From Bradyrhizobium sp. CCH5-F6 (GTDB taxonomy: Bacteria > Pseudomonadota > Alphaproteobacteria > Rhizobiales > Xanthobacteraceae), in NCBI RefSeq assembly GCF_001556045.1, contig NZ_LSIC01000094.1:1-64000 (forward strand): DNA of 64,000 nt. The letters run 5' to 3'. Under the pieces are notes generated by a model. That model was not told where the DNA came from, ran no database searches, and saw only the letters and a program-made list of their open reading frames with translations. The translations under genes and the position numbers were made by a program. Positions within the stretch are counted from its first letter, which is position 1. The number at the start of each line of letters is the position of its first letter. This document shows, one piece after another, positions 36,882-45,888 of the stretch.

Positions 36882-36895
36882 TTGTCGCAGCGCAA
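36882..36895 (+). promoter_or_regulatory. FixK/NnrR-type operator of nirK
   Basis: TTGTCGCAGCGCAA has the TTG-N8-CAA form. Its centre is ~76 bases before the nirK ATG, giving a leader of about 35 bases if it acts at -41.5. A FixK2-dependent box of this kind is known in the B. japonicum nirK promoter. Recognition here is from the sequence and its position. Confidence 0.75.
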
Positions 36896-36964
36896 ACACG
36901 CTTGTCGCGATCGGCGCACACTGCATTCCGTCATCAAAACCTTTTCAGATGAAGGATGCTTCCA

Positions 36965-38062
36965 ATGTTCACACGCAGAGCCGCATTGATCAGCGCCGCC
37001 GCGACCGCCCTGACGTTGGCGGCGCCGGCCTTCGCAGCCAGCGACCTCAAGCTGCCGCGTCAGAAGGTGGAGCTGGTCGCCCCGCCCTTCGTGCATGCGC
37101 ATGAGCAGGCCACGACGCAGACACCCAAGATCGTCGAGTTCAAGCTGACCGTCGAGGAGAAGAAGGTCATCATCGACGACAAGGGCACCACCTTCCAGGC
37201 GATGACGTTCAACGGCTCGATGCCGGGACCGCTCATGGTCGTCCACGAGGGCGACTATGTCGAGCTGACGCTGGTCAATCCCGCCACCAACACCATGCCG
37301 CACAACATCGACTTCCATTCCGCGACCGGCGCGCTCGGTGGCGGCGAGCTCACGCTCGTCAATCCCGGCGAACAGGTCGTGCTGCGCTGGAAGGCGACCA
37401 AGACCGGCGTGTTCGTCTATCACTGCGCACCGGGCGGCCCGATGATCCCCTGGCACGTCGTCTCCGGCATGAACGGTGCCGTGATGGTGCTGCCGCGCGA
37501 CGGGCTGAACGACGGCAAGGGCCGCGCGCTGAAATACGACAAGGTCTACTATATCGGCGAGCAGGACATGTACGTGCCGCGCGACGAGAAGGGCAACTTC
37601 AAGTCCTACGAATCGCCCGGAGAAGCCTTTACCGACACGGAAGAGGTGATGAACAAGCTGATCCCCACCCATGTCGTCTTCAACGGCAAGGTCGGCGCGC
37701 TCACCGGCAAGAACGCGCTCACCGCCAAGGTCGGGGAGAACGTGCTGATCGTGCATTCGCAAGCCAATCGCGACAGCCGTCCGCATCTGATCGGCGGCCA
37801 TGGCGATTACGTCTGGGAGACCGGCAAGTTCGGCAATGCACCTGAGGTCGGGCTCGAGACCTGGTTCATCCGCGGCGGGTCGGCGGGAGCTGCACTGTAC
37901 AAATTCCAGCAACCCGGCATCTACGCCTATGTCACGCACAATCTGATCGAGGCGGCCAATCTCGGCGCCACCGCGCACTTCAAGGTCGAAGGCAAGTGGA
38001 ACGACGATCTGATGATGCAAGTGAAGGCGCCTGCGGAGATACCGCCTGCCAGCACCAACTAG
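36965..38062 (+). CDS. nirK: copper-containing nitrite reductase
   Basis: A 365-residue two-cupredoxin enzyme that reduces nitrite to NO in the periplasm. I start at the ATG at 36965, which follows AAGGA; an ATG 9 bases earlier is possible. The leader is Tat-like ([23 protein letters not shown]). Type 1 copper ligands appear in [29 protein letters not shown]. Type 2 ligands are in IDFH, YHC and THNLIEA, and the catalytic Asp/His pair is in NID and [10 protein letters not shown]. It is followed by a terminator-like hairpin and nirV. The NnrR/FixK box upstream fits low-oxygen/NO control. Confidence 0.97.
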   Translation: MFTRRAALISAAATALTLAAPAFAASDLKLPRQKVELVAPPFVHAHEQATTQTPKIVEFKLTVEEKKVIIDDKGTTFQAMTFNGSMPGPLMVVHEGDYVELTLVNPATNTMPHNIDFHSATGALGGGELTLVNPGEQVVLRWKATKTGVFVYHCAPGGPMIPWHVVSGMNGAVMVLPRDGLNDGKGRALKYDKVYYIGEQDMYVPRDEKGNFKSYESPGEAFTDTEEVMNKLIPTHVVFNGKVGALTGKNALTAKVGENVLIVHSQANRDSRPHLIGGHGDYVWETGKFGNAPEVGLETWFIRGGSAGAALYKFQQPGIYAYVTHNLIEAANLGATAHFKVEGKWNDDLMMQVKAPAEIPPASTN

Positions 38063-38070
38063 ACGCGACG

Positions 38071-38107
38071 AGGGGCCGGTGATCGATCTCCGGCCCCTTC
38101 TTTCTTC
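38071..38107 (+). terminator. Rho-independent terminator or attenuator between nirK and nirV
   Basis: GGGGCCGG (38072-38079) pairs perfectly with CCGGCCCC (38090-38097) over a ten-base loop, followed by TTCTTTCTT. It should end most nirK transcripts, leaving limited read-through into nirV, which starts at 38120. Confidence 0.75.
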
Positions 38108-38119
38108 GGGGGAAGAACC

Positions 38120-38998
38120 ATGCTGATCGCATTCAAACTCAAGCTGGCGCTCGCCTGCGCGGCCGGGCTCGCGGGGCCACTGGCCGTCACGCCTCTGGTT
38201 TCCGAGATGACGAGGCACGACGCGCGCGGCGAGCCGGCGACGGTCGCGGTTGCCCCCTCCAGCTTCTCATATCGTGAGGCCGGCGATTTCACCCGCGGCG
38301 GGCAGCAGGCGGAAGCGCCGCTGCGCACGATCCGGATGGAGCGGCCGCTGCACATCATGCGGAATCAGGTCTCCTCATCCGACTATCGGCTTTGCGTGCA
38401 GGACGGCGCCTGCCGCGCGCTCGACCGCGACGTCGCGATCGCCGCCGATCGCCCCGCGGTGCAGGTGAGCTGGCACGATGCCGAGGCCTATGCGGGCTGG
38501 CTGTCGCGCAAGACCGGCCACCATTATCGCCTGCCGAGCGACGAGGAATGGGCCTTTGCCGCCGGCTCCAGATTCAAGGACGATGGCGTGCCGGTCGATG
38601 CAAGCGACCCTTCGAAGCGCTGGATCAGCCGCTACGAGCGCGAGTCCGAACGCGACGTCTCCGACACCGCGGCCCACCCGTTCGGCAAGTTCGGCCAGAA
38701 CGAGCATGGCATCGAAGATCTCGCCGGCAACGTCTGGGAGTGGACCGCGACCTGCTTCGTGCGCTCGCGGGTTGACGAGAGCGGCAATGCGATCCGCCCG
38801 ACCGTGAACTGCGGCGTGCGCGTCGCAGAAGGCGCGCACCGCGCCTATGTCACCGACTTCATCCGCGACGCCCGCGCCGGCGGCTGCGCCCAAGGCGTGC
38901 CGCCCGCCAATCTCGGCTTCCGCCTGGTGCGGGAGGAGGCGTCATGGCTGGTCAGCGTGTCGCAGCGCCTGGGTAAAACGTGGCCGGCTAGATCATGA
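38120..38998 (+). CDS. nirV: NirV, formylglycine-generating-enzyme (SUMF1)-like protein
   Basis: A 292-residue protein with an N-terminal hydrophobic leader (LALACAAGLAGPLAVT). The SUMF1/FGE-like fold is visible in VQVSWHDAEAYAGWLSRKTGHHYRLPSDEEWAFAAG and GNVWEWTATCF...GFRLVREE. NirV is commonly encoded next to nirK in rhizobia. Its exact role is unknown; it is not strictly essential for nitrite reductase. The strong hairpin before the gene suggests lower expression than nirK. Confidence 0.9.
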   Translation: MLIAFKLKLALACAAGLAGPLAVTPLVSEMTRHDARGEPATVAVAPSSFSYREAGDFTRGGQQAEAPLRTIRMERPLHIMRNQVSSSDYRLCVQDGACRALDRDVAIAADRPAVQVSWHDAEAYAGWLSRKTGHHYRLPSDEEWAFAAGSRFKDDGVPVDASDPSKRWISRYERESERDVSDTAAHPFGKFGQNEHGIEDLAGNVWEWTATCFVRSRVDESGNAIRPTVNCGVRVAEGAHRAYVTDFIRDARAGGCAQGVPPANLGFRLVREEASWLVSVSQRLGKTWPARS

Positions 38999-39044
38999 TG
39001 TTAGCGGCGTCCATCGTTTTCTCATCAACGTCTCGCCCCGCTAA

Positions 39045-39081
39045 TTAGAATCGATCTAAACAAATATTGGAATCTCTCTAA
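39045..39081 (+). promoter_or_regulatory. tandem iron-control-element (ICE)-like sites before the ferric iron transporter
   Basis: TTAGAATCGATCTAA (39045-39059) has perfect TTAGA/TCTAA arms, typical of the Irr-bound ICE. A second related 15-mer, TTGGAATCTCTCTAA (39067-39081), starts 22 bases later, on the same DNA face. They lie 93-129 bases upstream of the binding-protein gene at 39174. The rest of the 38999-39173 gap shows nothing else. Irr control is inference. Confidence 0.7.
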
Positions 39082-39173
39082 GTCATGTCTCTCGCGACAT
39101 CGCGTCGCTGACTTTACCGCAGCGCCTGCGCTACTCAATCGGGCGTTCAATCGCCCGCCTGGGAGCAGCCCTT

Positions 39174-40199
39174 ATGATCAATCTTCGCGTCCTCGCCGCG
39201 TCCGCGGCGGTGTTGAGTCTGACCTTTTCCTTCGTGTCGAAAGCAGCCGCCAATGGCGAGGTCAACGTCTACACCTATCGCGAGACCAAGCTGATCCAGC
39301 CGCTGTTCGACGCCTTCAGCAAGGATACGGGCATCAAGGTCAATATCGTCTCCGCAAGCTCCGGTCTGGAGCAGCGCATGAAGGCGGAAGGCGCCAACAG
39401 TCCGGCCGACGTGCTGCTCACGGTGGACATCGGCCGCATCGACGAGGCCGTGCAGGCCGGCGTCACCCAGCCGATCAAGTCGGAGGTGGTCGACAAGGTC
39501 GTGCCGGCGCAGTATCGCGATCCGGACGGACACTGGGCCGGCATCTCCATGCGCGCGCGCGTGATCTATGCCTCGAAGGATCGCGTCAAGCAGGACAAGA
39601 TCACCTATGAGGAGCTCGCCGATCCCAAGTGGAAGGGCAAGATCTGCATTCGCTCGGGCCAGCACATCTACAACAACGCCCTGTTCGCGGCCTACACGGC
39701 CAAGTACGGCGAGGCCAAGGCCGAGGAATGGCTGCGCGGCGTGAAGGCCAATCTCGCGCAGAAGCCGTCGGGCGGCGATCGCGAAGCCGCGCGTGACGTT
39801 GCCGCCGGCAAATGCGACATTGGCATCGGCAATACCTATTACTGGGCGCTGATGATGAACAACGATCCCGAGAAGAAACCGTGGGCGGAAGCGACCCGCG
39901 TCATCCTGCCGACGTTCGAGGGCGGCGGCACCCACGTCAACCTCTCCGGCGTGCTGCTCGCCAAGCACGCGCCCAACAAGGCCAACGGCATCAAGCTGAT
40001 CGAGTGGCTCGTCAGCGAGCAGGCGCAGCAGATGTATGCCGACCAGAACTACGAATATCCGGTGCGGAGCGGCGTCGCCATCAACTCCACCATCGCGGGC
40101 TACGGCAAGCTCGGCCCAGATCCGTTGCCGATCGCAAAGATCGCCGCCAACCGCAAGGCGGCGGCCTCGCTGGTGGACAAGGTCGGCTTTGACAACTGA
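39174..40199 (+). CDS. ferric iron ABC transporter binding protein (FutA/AfuA-like)
   Basis: A 341-residue periplasmic ferric-binding protein; the ATG follows GGGAGCAGCCCTT. A signal peptide ends near KAAANG. The mature start NGEVNVYTYRETKLIQPLFDAFSKDTGIKVNIV, the central GKICIRSGQHIYNNALFAAY, and the tyrosine-rich C-lobe (GNTYYWALM...QNYEYPVR) fit the Fe3+-binding FutA/FbpA type with Tyr ligands. It supplies iron to the permease that follows with a short overlap. The ICE-like sites upstream fit iron repression. Confidence 0.93.
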   Translation: MINLRVLAASAAVLSLTFSFVSKAAANGEVNVYTYRETKLIQPLFDAFSKDTGIKVNIVSASSGLEQRMKAEGANSPADVLLTVDIGRIDEAVQAGVTQPIKSEVVDKVVPAQYRDPDGHWAGISMRARVIYASKDRVKQDKITYEELADPKWKGKICIRSGQHIYNNALFAAYTAKYGEAKAEEWLRGVKANLAQKPSGGDREAARDVAAGKCDIGIGNTYYWALMMNNDPEKKPWAEATRVILPTFEGGGTHVNLSGVLLAKHAPNKANGIKLIEWLVSEQAQQMYADQNYEYPVRSGVAINSTIAGYGKLGPDPLPIAKIAANRKAAASLVDKVGFDN

Positions 40200-41901
40200 T
40201 CTCTGGCGACCATCGTCTCTCAATGTGGCGGAAGCTTCGGGCGCACGGCCTCGTTTGAGAGGCCGCGTCCACGCCGGACGCGCCGCAACCGCAATCGCGA
40301 TCGCAACCGCGATCCTGGTCGCGGCGCCCGTGATCTCGATCGTTTCGCTGGCTTTGCGGCCGGCGCCCGATGTGTGGCACGACCTGATCAACTACGTGCT
40401 GCCGGCCGCCCTCCTGGACACCGCCCTTCTGCTCGTCGGGGTCGGCGCGCTCACACTTCTGATCGGCGCCGGCACTGCATGGGTGATATCGCGCCACGAT
40501 TTTCCTGGCCGGGGCATGCTCCTCTGGCTGATGCCGCTGCCGCTGGCGATTCCGACCTATCTTGCGGCCTACGTCTATGCCGACCTGTTCGAACCGCTCG
40601 GCCTGGTGCACCGCACCCTGGCGATCTGGCTGCCGCTGCGCGATGCCCTCAGCCATCTGCCCAACCTGCGCTCGCTGCCGGGCGCCGTGTTCGTGATCGG
40701 GCTCGTGCTCTATCCTTACGTCTATCTGTCGGCGCGCGCGACGTTTCAGGTTCAGTCTGCCGAATTCGCCGAGGCGGCTACGACGCTGGGGGCCGGCCGA
40801 TGGACAGTTTTCTGGCGCGTTTCGCTGCCGATGGCGCGGCCAGCGCTCGCGGTCGGCGTGGCGCTGGTCGCGCTGGAAACGCTCAACGACATCGGCGCCA
40901 GCGAATATCTCGGCATCCGCACGCTGACGGTCTCGATCTTCACCACCTGGCTCAACCGCGGCAGCCTTGCCGGCGCGGCGCAGCTCGCATGCCTGATGCT
41001 TGCGATCGTCGCCGGCCTGATCGCGATGGAGCGCTACGGCCGTCGCAACGCCAACGCGGAATTCTCGTCCGAAAGCCCGCATGTGAGGCAGCGAACCCCG
41101 CTTTCGGGCGCAAGAGCGTGGATCGCGTTCGCGGTCTGCCTGCTGCCGGTGCTGATCGGCTTCGTCGTGCCGCTGTTCTATCTGGCGCATCAGGCTCTCG
41201 GTCGCGGACTGCTTGCGAATTTCGACCCGCTCCTGTGGCGCCATACGTTCCATTCGTTTGCGTTTGCAGCGCTCGCGACGCTCATGGCTCTGACGCTTGC
41301 GCTCGCCACGACGATCGCGCACCGCTTTCGGCCGGATCCTCTGCGATATGTGGCGATGAGCATCGCACAGACCGGATACGCGCTGCCGGGTCTCGTGATT
41401 GCGCTGGGCCTGCTAACCCCGGTACTGGCGGTCGATAAGGCCCTGAGCGCGGTCGCCGCCTGGATCGGATACTCCCTCCCCGGGCTGATCCTGGTCGGCT
41501 CCGGGATGGCCGTCGTCATCGCCTATACGATTCGTTTTCTGGCCGTGCCGGTCGGCATGATCAAGGCGGGGTTCGACAGCATTCCGCGCGACTATGACGA
41601 GAGCGCGCGCTCGGTCGGAGCTGGCCAGGCGGTCATGTTGAGCCGGATCTATCTGCCGTTGCTCCGGCCCGCGATGCTTGGCGCCGTCATCATCATGTTC
41701 GTCGACTGCCTGAAGGAGCTGCCGGCAACGCTGCTCTTGCGGCCCCTCAACGTCGAAACACTGTCGACGTCGATCTACCAGTTCGCAAGCCGGGGGAATT
41801 TCGAGGACGGCGCGCTCGCGGCCCTCCTGATCATCGCCGCCAGCATCGGCCCGGTCGCCTGGCTCACCCGGTTCTCCGAGGTGCCGAGCGGCCCCGCTTG
41901 A
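40189..41901 (+). CDS. ferric iron ABC transporter permease, two-domain (FbpB-like)
   Basis: About 570 residues as two fused permease halves of roughly equal length, each with a coupling loop: EAATTLGAGRWTVFWRVSLPMARPALAVG near residues 195-225 and DESARSVGAGQAVMLSRIYLPLLRPAML near 465-492. No good ATG lies near the start. I use the TTG at 40189, which has AAGG upstream and overlaps the binding-protein gene by 11 bases; a GTG at 40225 is an alternative. No ATPase (fbpC) follows: the next genes are convergent, so an ATPase encoded elsewhere must serve. Confidence 0.9.
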   Translation: MTTDLWRPSSLNVAEASGARPRLRGRVHAGRAATAIAIATAILVAAPVISIVSLALRPAPDVWHDLINYVLPAALLDTALLLVGVGALTLLIGAGTAWVISRHDFPGRGMLLWLMPLPLAIPTYLAAYVYADLFEPLGLVHRTLAIWLPLRDALSHLPNLRSLPGAVFVIGLVLYPYVYLSARATFQVQSAEFAEAATTLGAGRWTVFWRVSLPMARPALAVGVALVALETLNDIGASEYLGIRTLTVSIFTTWLNRGSLAGAAQLACLMLAIVAGLIAMERYGRRNANAEFSSESPHVRQRTPLSGARAWIAFAVCLLPVLIGFVVPLFYLAHQALGRGLLANFDPLLWRHTFHSFAFAALATLMALTLALATTIAHRFRPDPLRYVAMSIAQTGYALPGLVIALGLLTPVLAVDKALSAVAAWIGYSLPGLILVGSGMAVVIAYTIRFLAVPVGMIKAGFDSIPRDYDESARSVGAGQAVMLSRIYLPLLRPAMLGAVIIMFVDCLKELPATLLLRPLNVETLSTSIYQFASRGNFEDGALAALLIIAASIGPVAWLTRFSEVPSGPA

Positions 41902-42037
41902 AGGCATGGGCGCATCGTCCGCGCATCCGTGGTGCGTCGACCAATTAAGTCGTCATCGCCCAACCTGATCGCGCTGAACCAAAACCGCAAGGACGCACAA
42001 ACCGTATTGTGCGATGCGCGCCCCCAGCGTTCCTGGC

Positions 42038-42688
42038 TTACGTGTTCTTCAGCGCGACGCGGAATTCCGCTTCGGTCTTGGACTTGACCTCGTCCAGCGA
42101 GACGCCGTCGGCGAGCTCGATCAGGGCCATGCCGCCGCTGCCGTGCTTGTCGATGGTGAACACGGCGAGATCAGTAACGACCATGTCGACCACGCGCTCG
42201 CCCGTCAGCGGCAGGTTGCACTTCTTCAGCAGCTTCGGGCCGTCCTTGGCCGAATGCTCCATCACCACGATGACGCGCTTGACGCCGGCGACGAGATCCA
42301 TCGCGCCGCCCATGCCCTTGACCATCTTGCCGGGGATCATCCAGTTGGCGAGATCGCCATTCTGCGCCACCTGCATGGCGCCGAGGATCGACAGATCCAT
42401 GTGGCCGCCGCGGATCATGCCGAAGGAATCGGCGCTGGAGAAATAGGAGGTCGAGGGCAACTCGCTCACGGTCTGCTTGCCCGCGTTGATGAGATCGGGG
42501 TCTTCTTCGCCCTCATAGGGAAACGGACCCATGCCGAGCATGCCGTTTTCGCTCTGCAGGCTGACGTCCATGCCGTCCGGGATGTAGTTCGAGACCAGCG
42601 TCGGGATGCCGATGCCGAGATTGACGTAGTAGCCATCGCGCAATTCCTTCGCGGCGCGCGCGGCCATCTGTTCACGGGTCCAGGCCAT
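42038..42688 (-). CDS. scoB: succinyl-CoA:3-ketoacid CoA-transferase subunit B
   Basis: A 216-residue CoA-transferase beta subunit. The catalytic Glu lies in the family stretch [11 protein letters not shown], and the start [21 protein letters not shown] and the segment [14 protein letters not shown] are diagnostic. With subunit A it transfers CoA from succinyl-CoA to acetoacetate (or 3-oxoadipate), used in ketone-body, PHB or aromatic-compound breakdown. It overlaps scoA by one base. Whether it is a 3-oxoacid (Sco) or oxoadipate (Pca) enzyme cannot be settled from the sequence alone. Confidence 0.94.
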   Translation of the reverse strand: MAWTREQMAARAAKELRDGYYVNLGIGIPTLVSNYIPDGMDVSLQSENGMLGMGPFPYEGEEDPDLINAGKQTVSELPSTSYFSSADSFGMIRGGHMDLSILGAMQVAQNGDLANWMIPGKMVKGMGGAMDLVAGVKRVIVVMEHSAKDGPKLLKKCNLPLTGERVVDMVVTDLAVFTIDKHGSGGMALIELADGVSLDEVKSKTEAEFRVALKNT

Positions 42689-43425
42689 CAGATTTCAACT
42701 CCAGTGCCGGCCGCCGGCGCGTTCGTCGGACGCGGGCGAGTGTTGCGGAATTCGATGCGTTTCTTGGCCGTGCCGACCTCGACGATGCGCTTCACGAAGA
42801 TGCCGGGCGTGTGGATGTGATCGGGATTGAGCTCGCCGGCCGGAACCAGATGCTCGACCTCGGCCACCGTGATCTTGGCGGCAGTCGCCATCATCGGGTT
42901 AAAATTGCGCGCGGTCTTGCGGTAGATGAGGTTGCCGGCGGTGTCGCCCTTCCAGGCGTGCACGATGGCGAGGTCGGCGAACAGGCCGCGCTCCATCAGG
43001 TACTTCTCGCCGTCGAACTCCTTCACTTCCTTGCCTTCGGCGATCAGCGTGCCGACGCCGGTCTTGGTGTAGAAGGCCGGGATGCCGGCGCCGCCCGCGC
43101 GGATGCGCTCGGCCAGCGTGCCCTGCGGATTGAATTCGAGTTCCAGCTCGCCCGCGAGGAATTGCTGGGCGAACAGCTTGTTCTCGCCGACATAGGACGA
43201 GATCATCTTCTTGATCTGGCGGGTTTCGAGAAGACGGCTGAGGCCGATGCCGTCGACACCGGCATTGTTGGAGACCACCGTCAGGCCCTTGACGCCGGAC
43301 TCGCGGATGGCGTCCGACAACTCCTCCGCAATGCCGCAGAGGCCGAAGCCGCCCGACATGATCATCATGTTGTCTTTCAGAATGCCTGACAGCGCCGACT
43401 TGGCGTCGGGATAGACCTTGTTCAT
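42688..43425 (-). CDS. scoA: succinyl-CoA:3-ketoacid CoA-transferase subunit A
   Basis: A 245-residue alpha subunit. It carries the glycine-rich CoA-binding loop ([15 protein letters not shown]), [13 protein letters not shown] and the [18 protein letters not shown] region. It is the first gene of the scoAB pair and overlaps scoB. The 271-base gap upstream (43426-43696), divergent to the AsmA-family gene, contains no gene that I can see. Confidence 0.94.
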   Translation of the reverse strand: MNKVYPDAKSALSGILKDNMMIMSGGFGLCGIAEELSDAIRESGVKGLTVVSNNAGVDGIGLSRLLETRQIKKMISSYVGENKLFAQQFLAGELELEFNPQGTLAERIRAGGAGIPAFYTKTGVGTLIAEGKEVKEFDGEKYLMERGLFADLAIVHAWKGDTAGNLIYRKTARNFNPMMATAAKITVAEVEHLVPAGELNPDHIHTPGIFVKRIVEVGTAKKRIEFRNTRPRPTNAPAAGTGVEI

Positions 43426-43696
43426 GCAGATGACCTTCTGAGCCTTCGGCTTGCGGGCGTCGCGCCTTGTTGGCGGCGATTATTAGGCGAAATCCTCCAA
43501 AGCCGTCAATGATACGGGGTTCTCCGCCGCGCCCCCGGGTGATAGAAGCTGCCCACGCGGCGGGCAGAATCGTCCGCGGCCTTGAAAGCGACAAGAAAAC
43601 CCATCAAGTTGCGGGACTTAACACAGTAGGACTGGGCGCGGCCATGCAGGTTTACCGGCCCGCCCTCCAGGCTCCAACGACCAACCCGATCAGGAC

Positions 43697-45637
43697 ATGC
43701 CATTGACCATGGCCCAAGGAATGAAGCGCCTCGGGACGCCGATCGCGGCGCTGCTCGGCGTCGCGCTGATCGCCCTGATCGCGAGCTCCTGGCTCATCAA
43801 CCGTGACGCGCTGCGCAAGGCGGTCGAAGCGCAGATCCGCGACGTCACCGGGCTCGAGCTCAATGTCGCAGGCAGCATCGACATCTCGGTACTGCCGGCA
43901 AGCTACATCTCCTTCCACGATGTCGGCCTCAAGGGCGGCGGCACCAGCGCTCCGGCACTCCAGGTCGACGTGCTCACCGCCAATTTGCGGCTGCTGCCGC
44001 TGCTGCTGCAACGTTTCGAGATCGCCGACCTCACGCTGCTGCGCCCGCGCATCCATGTCAGCCTCAAGCCGGACGGCGAGAGCAACTGGACGCCCTTCAT
44101 CCAGACCATCGCGCGCACCATGAAGCCCGGGGCCGAGAACCAGGTCTCGTTCTCCGAGATCCGTATCCAGGACGGCGTGCTCGACTACGAGGACGCCGCC
44201 ACGCATGCCACCGAGAAGTTCGAGGACATCGATCTGTCGCTGGCCTGGCCTTCGATCTCGCGCTCCTTTGCTGCGACCGGACAGTTCGACTGGCGCGGCG
44301 AGCGCGTCGACGGCTCGATCAGCTTTTCCGATTTCGTCGCCGCCCTTTCCGGCGACCGTTCCGGCCTGAAGGCGCGGATCGCCAGCCCGCCGCTCAAGCT
44401 CGCCTTCGACGGCAGTGTCGCCAATCGCACCAGCCCCATGATGGAAGGCACGCTCACCGTCGACAGCCCGTCCTTGCGCAACGCGCTGCGCTGGACGGGG
44501 CAGCCGCAGCCCGGCAGCGGCGGCTTCGGCCGCTTCGCGCTGAAGGCGCGCGCCAACGTCGTCGGCGCGTCGATCGCACTCACCAACGTCAATGTCGAGC
44601 TCGACGGCAATGCCGCCGAGGGCGTCATGACCTACGCCAATAACGGCCGGCAGACGCTGCAGGCGACGCTCGCCGCCGACGCGCTCGACTTCACGCCTTA
44701 CATCTCGACGTTCCGCCTGCTCGCGAGCGGCGCGCGCGACTGGAACAGGCAGCTGTTCGACCTCAACGCATTGTCGACCACCGACCTCGACATGCGCCTG
44801 TCGGCTGCCAAGCTGACGGTCGGGCCAACGAAGCTCGGCCGCACCGCGATCGGCGCCAATTTGCGCAACGGCACGCTGGCGCTCTCGGTCGGCGAGGCGC
44901 AGGTCTATGGCGGGATCGCCAAGGGCTCCTTCGGCATCGCGCGGTCCGACACCGTCGCCGACATCAAGGCGCAATTCCAGTTCACCGACGTCGACCTCCA
45001 GGCCTGCGCCACCGAGCTGTTCGGCCTCAACAAGCTGTCCGGCCGCGGCAACATCAACGTCTCGCTCCTCGCCTCCGGCTCGAGCCCGTTCGGCCTCGTG
45101 CAGTCACTCGACGGAAGCGCCACCGTGACCGGGCATGACGGCGCGATCGCGGGCTTCAACGCCGAGCAGCTCCTCAAGCGCCTGGAGCGGCGACCGCTGT
45201 CGGGCGGCGGCAATTTCCGCAACGGCTCGACGCCCTACAACAATCTCACCATCGCCGTGAAATTCTCCGACGGGATCGCCACCGCCGAGGACATCCGCGT
45301 CGAAGGGCCGGCGGCAAAGATCACGCTCACCGGCACCGCCTCGGTGCCGACGCGCGAATACGACATGAAGGGCGTGGCGAGCCTCAACAGCGCCTCGGGC
45401 TTCGAATTGCCGTTCGTGGTGCAGGGGCCATGGGACGATCCGCTGATCTTCCCCGATCCGGAAAGCCTGATCCGCCGCTCGCCGGCCTCCGCGCCGCTGC
45501 TCGACATGCTGAAGGACCGCAAGGGCGGCGACGCCGTGCGCTCCGCGATCGAGCGCATCACGGGAAGCGGAAAGCGTCCCGCGCCGGCGGAAGCGCCGAC
45601 GGCGGAAAATTCCAAAGAGAACGCCAAGTCCAACTAG
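43697..45637 (+). CDS. AsmA-family envelope protein
   Basis: A 646-residue protein. One N-terminal membrane helix (IAALLGVALIALIASSWLI) is followed by an AsmA-type periplasmic beta-rich body: DVTGLELNVAGSIDISVLPASYISFHDVGL near residues 50-80, and the C-terminal AsmA-2-like region (TVTGHDGAIAGFNAEQLLKRLERRP, LTGTASVPTREYDMKGVASL). Family members affect lipid transport or outer-membrane biogenesis. The C-terminus is a polar, Lys/Glu-rich tail. The start has no strong ribosome site, and other Met codons a few residues in (MAQGMKRL) are alternatives. Confidence 0.88.
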   Translation: MPLTMAQGMKRLGTPIAALLGVALIALIASSWLINRDALRKAVEAQIRDVTGLELNVAGSIDISVLPASYISFHDVGLKGGGTSAPALQVDVLTANLRLLPLLLQRFEIADLTLLRPRIHVSLKPDGESNWTPFIQTIARTMKPGAENQVSFSEIRIQDGVLDYEDAATHATEKFEDIDLSLAWPSISRSFAATGQFDWRGERVDGSISFSDFVAALSGDRSGLKARIASPPLKLAFDGSVANRTSPMMEGTLTVDSPSLRNALRWTGQPQPGSGGFGRFALKARANVVGASIALTNVNVELDGNAAEGVMTYANNGRQTLQATLAADALDFTPYISTFRLLASGARDWNRQLFDLNALSTTDLDMRLSAAKLTVGPTKLGRTAIGANLRNGTLALSVGEAQVYGGIAKGSFGIARSDTVADIKAQFQFTDVDLQACATELFGLNKLSGRGNINVSLLASGSSPFGLVQSLDGSATVTGHDGAIAGFNAEQLLKRLERRPLSGGGNFRNGSTPYNNLTIAVKFSDGIATAEDIRVEGPAAKITLTGTASVPTREYDMKGVASLNSASGFELPFVVQGPWDDPLIFPDPESLIRRSPASAPLLDMLKDRKGGDAVRSAIERITGSGKRPAPAEAPTAENSKENAKSN

Positions 45638-45814
45638 CAGGTCCAACTCAGCTGACGTGTGACTCTGGGGAGTTTCAACTGAGGACGGCGCCTGTCCGGC
45701 GTTGGCCGACCATCGCGAATTGATCCGGCCGAATTGATGCGGCGATTGGATCGATGCACGCATTAAGCATCTGCTCTGGCCCGACGCCCCACGACCCAGG
45801 TCTGACAAGATGCG

Positions 45815-45843
45815 TTGATTGCGCTACCATCCTGCGCTAGTGT
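45815..45843 (+). promoter_or_regulatory. weak candidate promoter of the ABC transporter operon
   Basis: TTGATT (45815-45820), a 17-base spacer and TAGTGT (45838-45843) resemble a housekeeping promoter about 46 bases before the start codon at 45889. The stretch ACCGGTTAAAAACACCGG just after it is an imperfect inverted repeat that could be an operator. The match is modest. The rest of the 45638-45888 gap holds nothing gene-like. Confidence 0.3.
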
Positions 45844-45888
45844 TTTATACGACCGGTTAAAAACACCGGCCGTTTGAGGGAGAAACAC

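Noticed and set aside
45815..45843. A more confident promoter or regulator site before the second sugar-type binding protein
   Set aside because: Only a modest sigma-70-like match and an imperfect inverted repeat were seen, so it was kept as a low-confidence feature only.
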